DNA of 64,000 nucleotides from Neorhizobium sp. JUb45 (GCF_004343585.1 NZ_SLYW01000009.1:1-64000); one strand, 5' to 3'. Numbered from the stretch's first letter, positions 8,177 to 17,500 are shown. Notes: a model not told the origin generated them from the sequence alone. Made by a program: numbers and translations.

Positions 8177-10515
8177 ACCAATAGTCCTAGATTGTCCGCT
8201 TCCGGTTCCGCACCGTCGTTCCCGATGTCGCCAACGGCAGGAGCCGGCGTGAGCTCGCTCTCGAGCCACCGGAGACCCTCGGCGATGTATGTGGGGACCT
8301 TCCATTCCTTCGGATCCTGCTCCAGAAGCGACAAAGCAAAGTCGGTCTTGCGGAACCCTGATGCTGCAATCTTCTTGTTGAGCCTTTCCGAAATGGCAGC
8401 CAGATCAAGGTTCGCAGAACCGTTCATCTTGAGCCTGAGCGCCTTGCGAGCCTTGTCCTGAGACCAGACGAGATTCTCCAGCGCGAAGGCCTCTTCCAAC
8501 GTCCGTCCGGCGATGGGTGCTACTTCCCCCCTCCATGAGACTTCTACTACGGTCTGGTAGGAGACACGTATTTGCGCGTCGTGCGGCGCGACCCTTGCCT
8601 GCACGCACTCATCGGTATCGGCAGCGAGAAGGTCGGCGATGAGGGTCTTGCCGGGCAGCCATTTAATGAGCGTTTGGTTCGAGGTCACAGCTCCCGGATG
8701 GCTAACGATGCAGGCAGTCCCAGGTCCGGGCTCGTCATCGTCGTCTTCCGGCTCCTCCTCCGCAGCCTCTGGGACTACCTCTGCTGCGGCTTCCACGTCA
8801 CCGATCAGGTCTTCAAAGATTCCATCTGCGACCGGTGCGACGTCTGCTTCGATTTCGTCCTCCGGTTCAGGCGCCGCGCCCGGCAGAACACTATCGATGT
8901 CGGTTATGACGAGCGTGGTGATGCCCAGGAATTCCACCAGTTTCCGGAAGCGATGGCCGAAGGCGCCGCCGATCTCAAGCACGCTGAGATACGCGGCTTG
9001 CAACCCCGGAGCCGCCTTCGCGATCATTGCAGGCAGCAGGAGGCGCTCGACGTTGCCCTCGACGAGAACCGCGGCGTCTGCGAAGAACAGATCGCAGTGC
9101 GTGAGCTTTAGGTAGCGTTCTAGAAAGAGCCGGGTCCGTGGCTTAGTGTCCCGATAGAACTCAGACAGGTTAAGGACCTGCGAGGTCTGCGACGCGCCCG
9201 GCATGCGTCGGAAGTAACGGATCGGGCGGAAACCCCTCTCGTACAGGATATGGGACGAATGCGTGGAGACCACGAGCTGGCTGGTGTAGTGCGCTGCCTC
9301 CGGGCCCTCGATCTTGAGGATGTCGAGCACCTTCCGCACGAACACCTGCTGGAGCTGGACATGCAGATGGGCCTCCGGTTCCTCGATGAAGACGAGATGG
9401 ACAGGCGGCCTGCTCTCCTCCACCTCCATCCACCTTGCATGAAGGTCCAGCAGTTCCACGACCATGTATATCAGGTTCTTGAAGCCCAGCCCATTGTATC
9501 GGTCGGGCAGTGTCGGAAAGACGCCGTGCTGGTCGGCTTCTCCTAGCGCGTAATGCACCCTTGTTCCGTCCTGCGAGCTCATGATCGCAGCAGGATTCAA
9601 CGCGGTCTTGATAAGCAGGCGCGGGTTGCCCAGACCCGGGTATCCAAGCTGGGACAGACGATCGAGAGTGGGTCCGAAAACCCTACCGAGGTGATCGTTG
9701 AGCATCGTTTCGGAATCTGCCAGGGCCCGCTGGGCGTCGAAGTCCTCGGTACGCTGCTCCAGGTTCCGCTGGTAGAACCGTCCAAGAACTCTCGACAGTT
9801 CTTCGGAACGGGTCCCGCCTGATGAATCCGAGAGATGCCGCTGCGCGTGCAGGAAGTCGACCTTTACGAGTCCAGCCAGAATCTCCCTTCCGCCGCGTCC
9901 GTTGTCTGAGGAGATGAGACGCGGCACGTATCCTGGCAGATCGCGGAACTCGCCGTCGAAGCGCGCCTTGTCCAAGACATAATAGCGAAGGTCGAATCCT
10001 TTCCGCAGCCGCGCGCCTCCATCGTCGCGAAGGTAGTCACAGAGTGTTCGTGGCGAGGGATGGTAGGCGGGCACTCCATCCGCCGCGGGGCGTGCGTTTG
10101 CTGCAGCGGCAGCATGAGCAGCCTGATATTCGTGGCGCAGCGTGGCGGCGTCGATCGCCGCGAACTCCACACGGATGCCGACCGTGCTGCCGGTGAAGGA
10201 GAGGTTCGGTAGGAGATCTGCTACCCGATGAAGATTCCCAGGTTCGACCTCAAACCAGATGTCCATGGAAATCGTCGGAAGCACGCTGTCTGGCAGGCCG
10301 GCTCCAAAGTTGTCGATGGAATCCCAGCAGTCCGAGCTGAAGTCATGGATCGAAAACCGTTCCCGCGACGCCGCGATGAAGAGTTGCAGCGCGTGCGTCG
10401 CCGACGTCTTTCCACTGTTGTTCGCCCCGACGAAGATCGAGATATCCGAGGCCAGATCGATACGGGCGTCTTTCAAGCGTCGGAAGTTACGGATACGAAG
10501 AGTTTCAATATGCAT
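8173..10515 (-). CDS. OLD-family ATP-dependent endonuclease (AAA ATPase + TOPRIM), Gabija GajA-like
   Basis: A 780-residue protein with an N-terminal ABC/SMC-type ATPase (IRNFRRLKDARIDL; Walker A GANNSGKT at residues 30–37; Walker B LVFIEEPEAHLH; then VVSTHSSHIL) and a C-terminal TOPRIM nuclease domain. TOPRIM metal-binding motifs are visible: VLVEGNVERLLLP near residue 483 and LVITDIDSV near 537. It is translationally coupled to the UvrD-like helicase gene. OLD nucleases nick or cut phage DNA in defence. It is longer than usual GajA (about 580 residues), with a very acidic Ala/Glu/Asp-rich insertion of about 55 residues right after the DxD motif. The start at 10515 (MHIETLRIRNF) is preferred over the upstream ATG at 10560 because homologues begin directly with this strand. 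Confidence 0.87.
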   Translation of the reverse strand: MHIETLRIRNFRRLKDARIDLASDISIFVGANNSGKTSATHALQLFIAASRERFSIHDFSSDCWDSIDNFGAGLPDSVLPTISMDIWFEVEPGNLHRVADLLPNLSFTGSTVGIRVEFAAIDAATLRHEYQAAHAAAAANARPAADGVPAYHPSPRTLCDYLRDDGGARLRKGFDLRYYVLDKARFDGEFRDLPGYVPRLISSDNGRGGREILAGLVKVDFLHAQRHLSDSSGGTRSEELSRVLGRFYQRNLEQRTEDFDAQRALADSETMLNDHLGRVFGPTLDRLSQLGYPGLGNPRLLIKTALNPAAIMSSQDGTRVHYALGEADQHGVFPTLPDRYNGLGFKNLIYMVVELLDLHARWMEVEESRPPVHLVFIEEPEAHLHVQLQQVFVRKVLDILKIEGPEAAHYTSQLVVSTHSSHILYERGFRPIRYFRRMPGASQTSQVLNLSEFYRDTKPRTRLFLERYLKLTHCDLFFADAAVLVEGNVERLLLPAMIAKAAPGLQAAYLSVLEIGGAFGHRFRKLVEFLGITTLVITDIDSVLPGAAPEPEDEIEADVAPVADGIFEDLIGDVEAAAEVVPEAAEEEPEDDDDEPGPGTACIVSHPGAVTSNQTLIKWLPGKTLIADLLAADTDECVQARVAPHDAQIRVSYQTVVEVSWRGEVAPIAGRTLEEAFALENLVWSQDKARKALRLKMNGSANLDLAAISERLNKKIAASGFRKTDFALSLLEQDPKEWKVPTYIAEGLRWLESELTPAPAVGDIGNDGAEPEADNLGLLV

Positions 10516-10866
10516 CAAACAATCCAGCATCAGTGCCATTCTGGATTGCACAATAGTCATTGATTAGTTGATTCGTCACCGTTCTGCTGCCATCGCCGCT
10601 AACGAATTCCGACTTTCGATCCAGTGCTTGGGAAAGTCTTCCAGAAAAGATCCAGGCTATGCAAAAGGCTGCGCATGCCGTCACCTGACAAAAATGCCAG
10701 ATTGACTTCATACGCTGCGGCTGACGCTGTTGCGTCAATCCTCTAATTCGGGCAGTAGGCTCCCAAGAGCAACCCACGGCGGTAGCGGTGAAATTCGTCA
10801 AGCGGGCGTTCCGAGACCATCAAAGGAAGGGGGGGCCCTGCGAGTGCTTCGCCAATGATTTCCGCA
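10516..10866. other. Intergenic gap between defence pair and glyco-operon
   Basis: About 350 bp without a convincing gene. It contains the upstream region of the nuclease gene (minus strand) and the 3' flank of the GT25–GH16 gene. Short open frames here lack ribosome binding sites and recognisable sequence. I saw no tRNA or insertion sequence in it. Confidence 0.5.
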
Positions 10867-12984
10867 TCAGGCCCATACTTTGATATTCCGGAACGTGGCG
10901 GTCGCAGGCAGCGCGCGGTCGTTCATGACACCCGCGAGGGCCTCAGATCGAGGGGCCCACAAGTTGGCGTGGAGGCGCATGGGCAGATGAGGAAGCGGCG
11001 TCGGATCCCATCCGACTCGCTGGTGGATTGCCTTACCGTCCACCGACCACGTTATGCAGCCCGGGCGCCAGTCTATCGCATACAGATGGAAGTCGGAGGT
11101 TGCATCGAACCCGAGGTCGATCCGACAGGGCGAGCCGCGATAACCAAATCCGATCGCTGCGCCGTCGTCGCCCGGATTGAAGTATACATTCAACAGCATG
11201 CGTCGCGGATCGTCGCCCGTCAGCTCGATATCAATCTCCTGCCGTGGCAAAGCCCGATGCAGAAAGAAGCCGGTAACAAGCCCGGCTCCGCAGGCCGGCC
11301 TGATCTCGGCTTCGAACCGACCGTGTTCAAAAGACCGCACCGAGGCGAAGGCTCCCGAGCGATATTTTCTATTGCCGCTTTCAACCTTGCTCAGCACGAG
11401 CTGGGCGCCGTCGGCGTTCTGCAACAGACCATCGGGATTGAACGCAGCACGATTGCCGGGAAATGTCTCGGTCGCGGCTGGAAGTATAGGCGTGGGTTTA
11501 GTCATCGCCTCGTTTATGAGGCAGTCGCCCACAGGGTGGATGCTTCGCGCGGAGGCTGTCCGGGTCGGCCAGGCCCGGTCAGGAACCAAGGCCCAAGCAG
11601 AGTCGTCTGTCAGACGCTCGGGACGGATGCCGTTGACTTGTCTCACGGGCTCGTGCCGATCGTCGCGCAGGATCCGCCATGACCTAGGAGCACCCGCGGG
11701 AAATGCATAAGGCGGTGGTGCGAGACCGAGCAAAGCGCACAACGGTTGCCACATTGCGTCGCTGGGTTCCCGGGCGTCGAATGCGACAGTGCGTGATGGC
11801 GGCAGTATTTTGCGGTTTTGCTGGCGATCCAGCCTTGGAGCCCCTTCGAGCACGAACCTGGAGTCGGACCGCGCTGTCGATGCAGCGAACGCCTTTGCCG
11901 AGAGTGGCGCATCCACGAGCGCGTCGAATGTTGTCAGTATGGATGCCAGATCTTCTTCACCCAGCTCTTTCTCATCGCCGTCGAATACCCGAACTCGGAG
12001 CCCAAGCATTGAGAGGGCCATGGCCAGCCCTTCGCGCTCGCGTTTGCCGGTCCACGCAAAAACCGGCCCTGCTGCACTTCTCTTGGGGACCGGCGTTGAG
12101 TTCGCGTCAACGATCCCGGCACGCGCCAGATAAGGGAGGATGGAATGGGAATTGTCTGAGCCTCCATCATCTCGCTGGAGGACAACAGGAGAAGAGAGCG
12201 CAAGCGCCCGCAGCTTTTCGAGGCGGTAGTTGATCCACATGTCAACCGGCCCGACAACGGGCATTGACTCCAGCAGGGTCCGCGCACCTCTGCGGGACAG
12301 AACGTAGCCTGACAGGAACCACAAACCACGCAGCGGACGAAAAACGGCGTCGCAAGCATCCAAGCGCGCGGCCGTGCCGCCGGCGTCCTCGTAGGAGAAG
12401 TAGAGAAGGTCTGGTCCTCCGTGCCCCCCCAGACGCTGCCATGATGCGCGCCATCCTCGATCGATGGCCGCAGCAGCACCGCGCGCGAACCATATATCGT
12501 CTTCTAGGACTAGAACGTGTTCCTGCTGACCAGAGGCAATCGCCTTCCATGTTTCTATGTGCGACCGTGCGACGGCCACTTCCTGTCGGGTCATCCGGAC
12601 TGGTTCTGAGGGGTCGAAGCACTCTTCAAGCCTTGTGTCCGGTTGGACGAAGAGCTGATGCGCCAGCCGGTAAGTCTGATCAACGTCGGAGGTGGATGCA
12701 ACTTCACGACCGTCTCGTGCGTCAATGGCGGGAAGCCTGTGCGATATCGTACACAGCGGGAGACCGTCGAAGTTCTTGTACCGGTTCAGCTCGCGCATCG
12801 TCCGGCGGAGTCTTCTTGGCTGCCGATCAAGGTTTATGATCATAACCATTCCGATCCTGCCCGCTCCAGTACCGAATGCTGAGATCTGACCGGCCGGAAT
12901 GACGCTCCACAATACGCGAGAGACACGGAAAGCTAGCGCCCGCATTGGACCGAAGACGTCCTTGAATCCTTTTGTAGACCTCAT
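10867..12984 (-). CDS. Multidomain glycosyltransferase family 25 / glycoside hydrolase family 16 fusion
   Basis: A 705-residue protein with two clear enzyme domains. Residues about 45–240 are a GT25 (LPS-type) glycosyltransferase: MIINLDRQPRRL, RLPAIDARDG, ARSHIETWKAI, VLVLEDDIWF. Residues about 505–705 are a GH16 beta-glucanase-like domain with the catalytic EIDIE signature at 583–587, and the flanking SGAFASVRSFEHGRFEAEI and LYAIDWRPGCITW motifs. The middle (about 305–425: VFAWTGKREREG, WQPLCALLG) loosely resembles a degenerate sulfotransferase, which is tentative. No signal peptide is visible. It is last in a tight three-gene operon; a GAGGT Shine–Dalgarno overlaps the stop of the preceding gene. 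It probably builds or trims a surface or secreted glycan. Confidence 0.85.
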   Translation of the reverse strand: MRSTKGFKDVFGPMRALAFRVSRVLWSVIPAGQISAFGTGAGRIGMVMIINLDRQPRRLRRTMRELNRYKNFDGLPLCTISHRLPAIDARDGREVASTSDVDQTYRLAHQLFVQPDTRLEECFDPSEPVRMTRQEVAVARSHIETWKAIASGQQEHVLVLEDDIWFARGAAAAIDRGWRASWQRLGGHGGPDLLYFSYEDAGGTAARLDACDAVFRPLRGLWFLSGYVLSRRGARTLLESMPVVGPVDMWINYRLEKLRALALSSPVVLQRDDGGSDNSHSILPYLARAGIVDANSTPVPKRSAAGPVFAWTGKREREGLAMALSMLGLRVRVFDGDEKELGEEDLASILTTFDALVDAPLSAKAFAASTARSDSRFVLEGAPRLDRQQNRKILPPSRTVAFDAREPSDAMWQPLCALLGLAPPPYAFPAGAPRSWRILRDDRHEPVRQVNGIRPERLTDDSAWALVPDRAWPTRTASARSIHPVGDCLINEAMTKPTPILPAATETFPGNRAAFNPDGLLQNADGAQLVLSKVESGNRKYRSGAFASVRSFEHGRFEAEIRPACGAGLVTGFFLHRALPRQEIDIELTGDDPRRMLLNVYFNPGDDGAAIGFGYRGSPCRIDLGFDATSDFHLYAIDWRPGCITWSVDGKAIHQRVGWDPTPLPHLPMRLHANLWAPRSEALAGVMNDRALPATATFRNIKVWA

Positions 12985-12996
12985 CGCTGACTGACC

Positions 12997-13851
12997 TCAG
13001 CAACCATATACGTTGCGCCAATTGCGAGAGTCGCCTCGGTAGGAGAGATCCCATCTCATTTCCGCTATCGCGTTCCAATTACGCAGGAGCTCAAAATCAA
13101 AGGGAAGGCCGGCTTGCTCGAGCTCCCAGGCGTGAATCACTAGAGCGATGGTGAAATTACCGGGCCCCGTCGTTGCTTGGATTTCTGGATCATCTTCTGC
13201 GCCAAGGAGCTTGGACGTCGCACGGTCAAGAGCTCGATGCAGGATCGGGTGGCCGGATGGCGAGGCGATGGGGTCGTTGTTGACGTAAAAATTCCTGCTA
13301 CCCTCCGGCAGCTCTGGACGCCAGATATCGGCTGCAGGCATCATTCCCCCGGCCGTGATATCGTAGCAAAGGGGCTGTATCTTGAGCTTGTCGTTGCGAA
13401 AGATCTGCCGCCACTCGTCTCCCAGTAGGACATCGTCTGCGTCGACGTAAAAGCCGCCCTCGGCCAGTATGAAGCACATGCGGAAATAGTCGCAACGCAT
13501 TGCAGGATGGCTGCAACGCGCAAACGCCTGCCGCTCTCTCTCGCTATAGGTATCGGCAATGTAACAAGCGGCGCTGGCATCGTCGAACAGATGGAAATCA
13601 AATCCCTCGTCGGCAAGGCGGTCCCAGCTCTGGAGGCAGGCATTGACGTCTTCCGGAAGGTCGGTCAGATCGTGCCAGTATCTCAGCAGCCGCCTGGGAA
13701 TAAGCGGCGCGCTGCTGGCGGGTCTTTCGTCGCTTCCGGCCGGAATCTCAACCTGCCGCAGCATCAGGTTTCTAATGGCGGCGGAACGGGCAGGCTCGTC
13801 CTTCTCCAGAGTTCGTGGGTCGAAGTCCATTTCTCGCGAATCCGTCTTCAC
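12997..13851 (-). CDS. DXD-containing glycosyltransferase (GT32 / Gly_transf_sug type)
   Basis: A 284-residue glycosyltransferase. Typical features are IPRRLLRYWHD (about residues 51–61), the FHLFDDASA segment, HPAMRCDYFRMCFILAEGGFY split around the nucleotide-sugar binding region, and the metal-binding D137-A-D139 in YVDADD. Such enzymes transfer a sugar from a nucleotide sugar to an oligosaccharide or lipid acceptor; donor and acceptor cannot be read from sequence. It overlaps the carbamoyltransferase gene by 4 bp and is followed 12 bp later by the GT25–GH16 gene, so the three products probably act on one glycan. It is cytoplasmic, with no membrane segment. Confidence 0.85.
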   Translation of the reverse strand: MKTDSREMDFDPRTLEKDEPARSAAIRNLMLRQVEIPAGSDERPASSAPLIPRRLLRYWHDLTDLPEDVNACLQSWDRLADEGFDFHLFDDASAACYIADTYSERERQAFARCSHPAMRCDYFRMCFILAEGGFYVDADDVLLGDEWRQIFRNDKLKIQPLCYDITAGGMMPAADIWRPELPEGSRNFYVNNDPIASPSGHPILHRALDRATSKLLGAEDDPEIQATTGPGNFTIALVIHAWELEQAGLPFDFELLRNWNAIAEMRWDLSYRGDSRNWRNVYGC

Positions 13852-15500
13852 ATAGTTCGATTTGGGTTGTGCATCGCATTCGTTCCCGTCGTCGGCGCTC
13901 CAGCATCCAGGTATGCTAGATAACGTGGCGAGTCCTTCAGCAGATACGCTCGTCCGTCGACCACGAATCCATCCAGTCCGTGTTCGACGGCGTAGGCATC
14001 AAGATCAACCATGTTGTTGATGAATCCCTTGCCGTTGAAATTAAGAGACGTGTTGCAAAGCACTCCGTAACCGGTGCGCGATCGGAATGCTTCCAGCAGG
14101 CTGCACAGTTCCATGTTGCTGGACGGCGTCACCGTTTGGAGGCGAGCCGTCCCGTTGACGTGGGTGACAGCCGAGAGAGCATCGGTGGTTGCACGGTAGG
14201 TGTAGAGCATATGAGGGCTTTCACGGTCGCATCCGAACCACTTCTCGGCCTCGTCCTGCAGGCAGATAGGGGCAATTGGTCGGAACTGTTCGCGCTGTTT
14301 GATCTCGTTCAGGCGAACCCTTGTCGCATCTCGAAACGGAGCTGCCAAGATTGATCTGTTCCCCAGCGCGCGAGGTCCGATCTCATAGCGGCCATGCGCC
14401 CATCCGAGGATAAGGTCGTTAGCCAGCATTGCCGCAACCCGGCTATCATCTTTCTCATAGATGTCGTACCTGCTCGGGTCGATCGGACTGTCCGTCCGGA
14501 AATCACGACCCGAGTATACGCTCCAGTCGATCTTGGGATTGCCAGTAAAGTAGAACTGCGCATCGATAGCGGTGCCGATCGCCGATCCCGAGTCGTTGGC
14601 GACGGGGGGAACGAAGATCTCAGAAAAGAGATTGGTGTCCCTCCATTTGGAATTCCAGTCGCAGTTTAGACCGCAGCCGCCAGCGATCAAGAGTGGCAGC
14701 CCGCCCCTCAGATTCTCCCTAGCAAACCTGTGAAAGCGGTCGAAGATCGCATCGCTGTATATGCCTGCGAAGTTCCGGAACTCCGCGTCGTCGAGTCCAA
14801 CATTGAGGTGCGGCGCGTCTGCAATCCGGTCGTAATCGCTGAGCTTTCGATAGGGATCGCGCAACAGGAAGCTCATCAGTCGCTGCTCCTCCGCCGTGGG
14901 GACGTCGCGTGTCGAGAACGATGCGATCGCCATCAACTTGCCGGCGTCAGAGGCGCGGGGGTAGGGCCCGTCCTTCGGAAAGGTGGGATCAGCCAGCCCG
15001 TAGAGAAGTCCGTACCGGTTTCCGGGCTGTGTGAGCGCATCGCCGATCAGCGTGATGTTGAGCTCCGGATCGATCTCGTAAAAGGAGCCCACCTCTCCTT
15101 CCCAAACGAGCGCGTAGCATGCAGTGCCCTTCGGGAAAGGTGACATGCCGAAGGCGCAAAGAATATGCGATCGCTCGTGCGACGAAGAGAAGTAGTCGAC
15201 CCTGCCTCGAAGCAACCGTCCCTTGTCCACGATGGTGCTCGAGCCCGAGACGCCCCGATAGCCCGAGTTACTGTGCGATCCGTGAAGATACTCGTGATGG
15301 TCGCGGGGCCACCACCCTCCCATGCATATGACATCCGGCAAATCATCAAGCTCGCCAATGGCGTCGAGGATGTCGGCTACTGACACATACGAGTATCGGT
15401 AACCGGAGTCCTTCTCCGCCTCGATCGAAAACATCAATCGGGAGTCCCGGAGATATGCGATCGCGCCGTCGTGGCCAGGATTGTATGAGAGAATTTTCAT
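13848..15500 (-). CDS. Carbamoyltransferase, NodU/CmcH family
   Basis: A 550-residue carbamoyltransferase that would transfer a carbamoyl group from carbamoyl phosphate to a hydroxyl of a sugar or small molecule. The N-terminal Kae1-like domain starts MKILSYNPGHDGAIAYL, and the C-terminal YrdC-like domain has the family signature GRYEIGPRALGNRSILA, then REQFRPIAPICLQ and CNTSLNFNGKGF. NodU decorates Nod factors and CmcH cephamycin; here the partners are two glycosyltransferase genes, so a carbamoylated glycan is the best guess. The start at 15500 is preferred to the open frame start at 15557 because family members begin with this strand, although the ribosome binding site is weak. It is the first gene of the operon. 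Confidence 0.88.
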   Translation of the reverse strand: MKILSYNPGHDGAIAYLRDSRLMFSIEAEKDSGYRYSYVSVADILDAIGELDDLPDVICMGGWWPRDHHEYLHGSHSNSGYRGVSGSSTIVDKGRLLRGRVDYFSSSHERSHILCAFGMSPFPKGTACYALVWEGEVGSFYEIDPELNITLIGDALTQPGNRYGLLYGLADPTFPKDGPYPRASDAGKLMAIASFSTRDVPTAEEQRLMSFLLRDPYRKLSDYDRIADAPHLNVGLDDAEFRNFAGIYSDAIFDRFHRFARENLRGGLPLLIAGGCGLNCDWNSKWRDTNLFSEIFVPPVANDSGSAIGTAIDAQFYFTGNPKIDWSVYSGRDFRTDSPIDPSRYDIYEKDDSRVAAMLANDLILGWAHGRYEIGPRALGNRSILAAPFRDATRVRLNEIKQREQFRPIAPICLQDEAEKWFGCDRESPHMLYTYRATTDALSAVTHVNGTARLQTVTPSSNMELCSLLEAFRSRTGYGVLCNTSLNFNGKGFINNMVDLDAYAVEHGLDGFVVDGRAYLLKDSPRYLAYLDAGAPTTGTNAMHNPNRTM

Positions 15501-15734
15501 CTTGAGTCTTGATCGTTGAACCGCCATGACATCACGCGGCCAGGTGCAAAATTGCAACCGCTCTTAGAGCGGATCGGCACTAAAGTTGTGATGCGACAGC
15601 TTTAAGCTGTGGATGGCGACAATGCTTGTGGGAGGCGGGGATATTTGCGCTGGCTGGCGAAGTGCAGACGTTTTTAAACGGCGGCCGTCCAGCTCGTCTT
15701 GATGCACGCCACGTATAGTGACTCGGATCGAGAC

Positions 15735-16004
15735 CTAGAGGAAGGATGTCAGCTTGCGCATTTGGACGAACTCGCCTCTGTGATACGTGCGGCGGATTCC
15801 GACGTGCTCGAAATGGTGGAAATACTCGATGCCGCCGGCACCTTTGCACTTCCCTATGCCGGCAATCGAGAGGTCATCCTTGTAGGATGTGTCCTTTGTT
15901 AGCATGGCGTCGGTTTGATCATCGCCAAAGCCGCAGCCACTATCGGTACAAGCGATCGAGATCCCGGCCTCGTCGCTAAAGACCGGATGCAGTAACTTCG
16001 ACCT
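15735..16004 (-). pseudogene. Unrecognised open frame, possible remnant upstream of carbamoyltransferase
   Basis: On the minus strand this stretch is open for about 90 codons and ends with TAG; the only in-frame ATG gives a 56-residue product at 15905–15735. The translation has coding-like composition (for example EYFHHFEHVGIRRTYHRGEF) but no family was recognised, and upstream it is closed by a stop. It could be the 3' end of a decayed gene that once preceded the carbamoyltransferase. Confidence 0.25.
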
Positions 16005-16827
16005 CTATGGAAACTTCGAGGCTGCGCTTCGTGGGATCGAGTTCTGTCTTATCAAAAAAGCATTGATCGAGTTGAAAATCAGCTCTTAAAGGATGATTTA
16101 ACGGCCCGAATTCGTCTTGGAGTTGTTCAAACTTCCGCGAATGTCGAGCGTCATTCGAATTCTGTTGGAAGTTTCGTCTCGGGCAAAGATTCCTGGCTTC
16201 GGATCTCCTTCGAAGTCACGAATATTTGCGACGGAACTGCTCTCCAACGTGGGTGTCTCAGCCCAACTGCCGGATAAATGCAACAATCCACTGAGACCGG
16301 TCCAGTGGGGCGATCTCTCGATCTGAAACGGTTTCCTGAGTATACAACACAATTACATGTGGAATGCCGAGGTTGGCGGGTTAGCCGTCGCGAGTCTATA
16401 GCTATCATCTGCAGATTCGCTTCCGACGCCATAGTGGATATTAGAGAGTAAGTATCTGGCCGTGTTTGGAATATTTCACGCTGGTGTAGCCAATGAATGA
16501 CGGGGCCTGCTGTTCGACAGCGCTTCTGCATATCCTCAAAGCCGACGCTAGTTCATGTTGTCTTTGTCTACATGACAGGTAAATACTGCCAGCCTGCGAC
16601 CAACCTCTTTCGGGCTGGTACAGGCACGTCTCCGACCATTGCTCGAAAGCGTGATCAACTGTCTATCAAGGGGTATCGAGACGGCAGTGATCTCAAACGC
16701 CAACGAGAAACTTCACTCCCCATGCTCAGGCCGTTTACATCTGAGGCTCCTGCCGGAAACAGATTCTGTGGAAAGTTCGAAATTGGTTCTGACGCGAATT
16801 GATCCATCACAACAACTTTATGTAATT
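16005..16827. other. Gene-poor stretch before the CBASS locus
   Basis: About 800 bp of lower-GC sequence with only short open frames on both strands, none with a convincing start signal or recognisable domain. It separates the glyco-operon from the CBASS genes and looks like decayed or non-coding DNA. No terminal repeats of an insertion sequence were seen. Confidence 0.5.
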
Positions 16828-16833
16828 TATAAT
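16828..16833 (+). promoter_or_regulatory. Putative -10 box (TATAAT) of the CBASS operon
   Basis: A perfect TATAAT lies 23 bp upstream of the GTG at 16856. It overlaps the ATG at 16832, so a transcript from this promoter could not use that ATG. No good -35 is seen at 17 bp; an extended or activator-dependent promoter is possible. Confidence 0.4.
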
Positions 16834-16855
16834 GATCTCAAAAAGGGACGGCAGC

Positions 16856-17500
16856 GTGTTTAAAGAACATGAATATGCCTTGTTAGGCGGATTGAACCGA
16901 TCCAACGTTGGCCGGCATTTGGGGAGACTTGCTGCCTTGATTTCCGCCGGTATCGTTTTCCTCCTCCTGTCGGCAGTCGATATCGCTGCCCGCTACGGCC
17001 TCCCTGTGAATCTGCCACCTACAGTGCTGTCTCTTGTCGGTGCAAGCATGGTATTTGGAGCACTGTATTGGTTTTTTGATCGCTTTCTGTGGCGTTGGCC
17101 CATTCTTGGGCGAATATTGAAAGTCCCGGATATCAGCGGCAAATGGGACTGCGAAGGACGCACATTCAACCGAGCGGACGGCACATTCCGAAACGACTGG
17201 GAAGGGAAGATTACCATTGTGCAGTCATGGGATAAGCTGTTTGTCCGCCTCAAAGGCCCTCAGTCAGGCTCCCATAGCATCGCCGCAGCGATAACATGTG
17301 ACCCGATAGAAGGATATCACCTGCTCTACAACTATGTGAATGAGCCCAAAGCAGGCGAAGCCGATCTGAAGTCCCATCGGGGTTTCGCGCAGATTACATT
17401 CGCGGGCGATCGCCAATCGGCCGAAGGTGAATACTTCAACGGCTTTTCGAGAGATACCTTCGGAACCCTCAAACTGACGAGGGCTGAGAATGGCTCGTGA
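16856..17500 (+). CDS. cap15: CBASS effector Cap15 (two transmembrane helices + beta-barrel cyclic nucleotide receptor)
   Basis: A 214-residue membrane effector. It has two transmembrane helices (about residues 25–45 and 56–76), then a beta-rich domain from about residue 91 (VPDISGKWDCEGR, WEGKITIVQSWDKLFVRL, GFAQITFAGDRQSAEGEYFNG) like the Cap15 receptor barrel. In Cap15, binding of the cyclic nucleotide made by the partner enzyme causes oligomerisation and loss of inner membrane integrity, killing infected cells. The GTG at 16856 is chosen because AGGGA lies 7 bp upstream, and because the ATG at 16832 coincides with a TATAAT box. It overlaps the nucleotidyltransferase gene by 11 bp. Confidence 0.82.
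   Translation: MFKEHEYALLGGLNRSNVGRHLGRLAALISAGIVFLLLSAVDIAARYGLPVNLPPTVLSLVGASMVFGALYWFFDRFLWRWPILGRILKVPDISGKWDCEGRTFNRADGTFRNDWEGKITIVQSWDKLFVRLKGPQSGSHSIAAAITCDPIEGYHLLYNYVNEPKAGEADLKSHRGFAQITFAGDRQSAEGEYFNGFSRDTFGTLKLTRAENGS

Noticed and set aside
7799-8461. 220-codon plus-strand frame across the helicase/nuclease junction
   Set aside because: Both overlapped minus-strand genes have conserved motifs across this stretch; the plus-strand frame has none.
10855-11682. 275-codon plus-strand open frame
   Set aside because: It is an antisense shadow of the GT25–GH16 gene; the translation has no recognisable domain, while the minus strand has clear active-site motifs.
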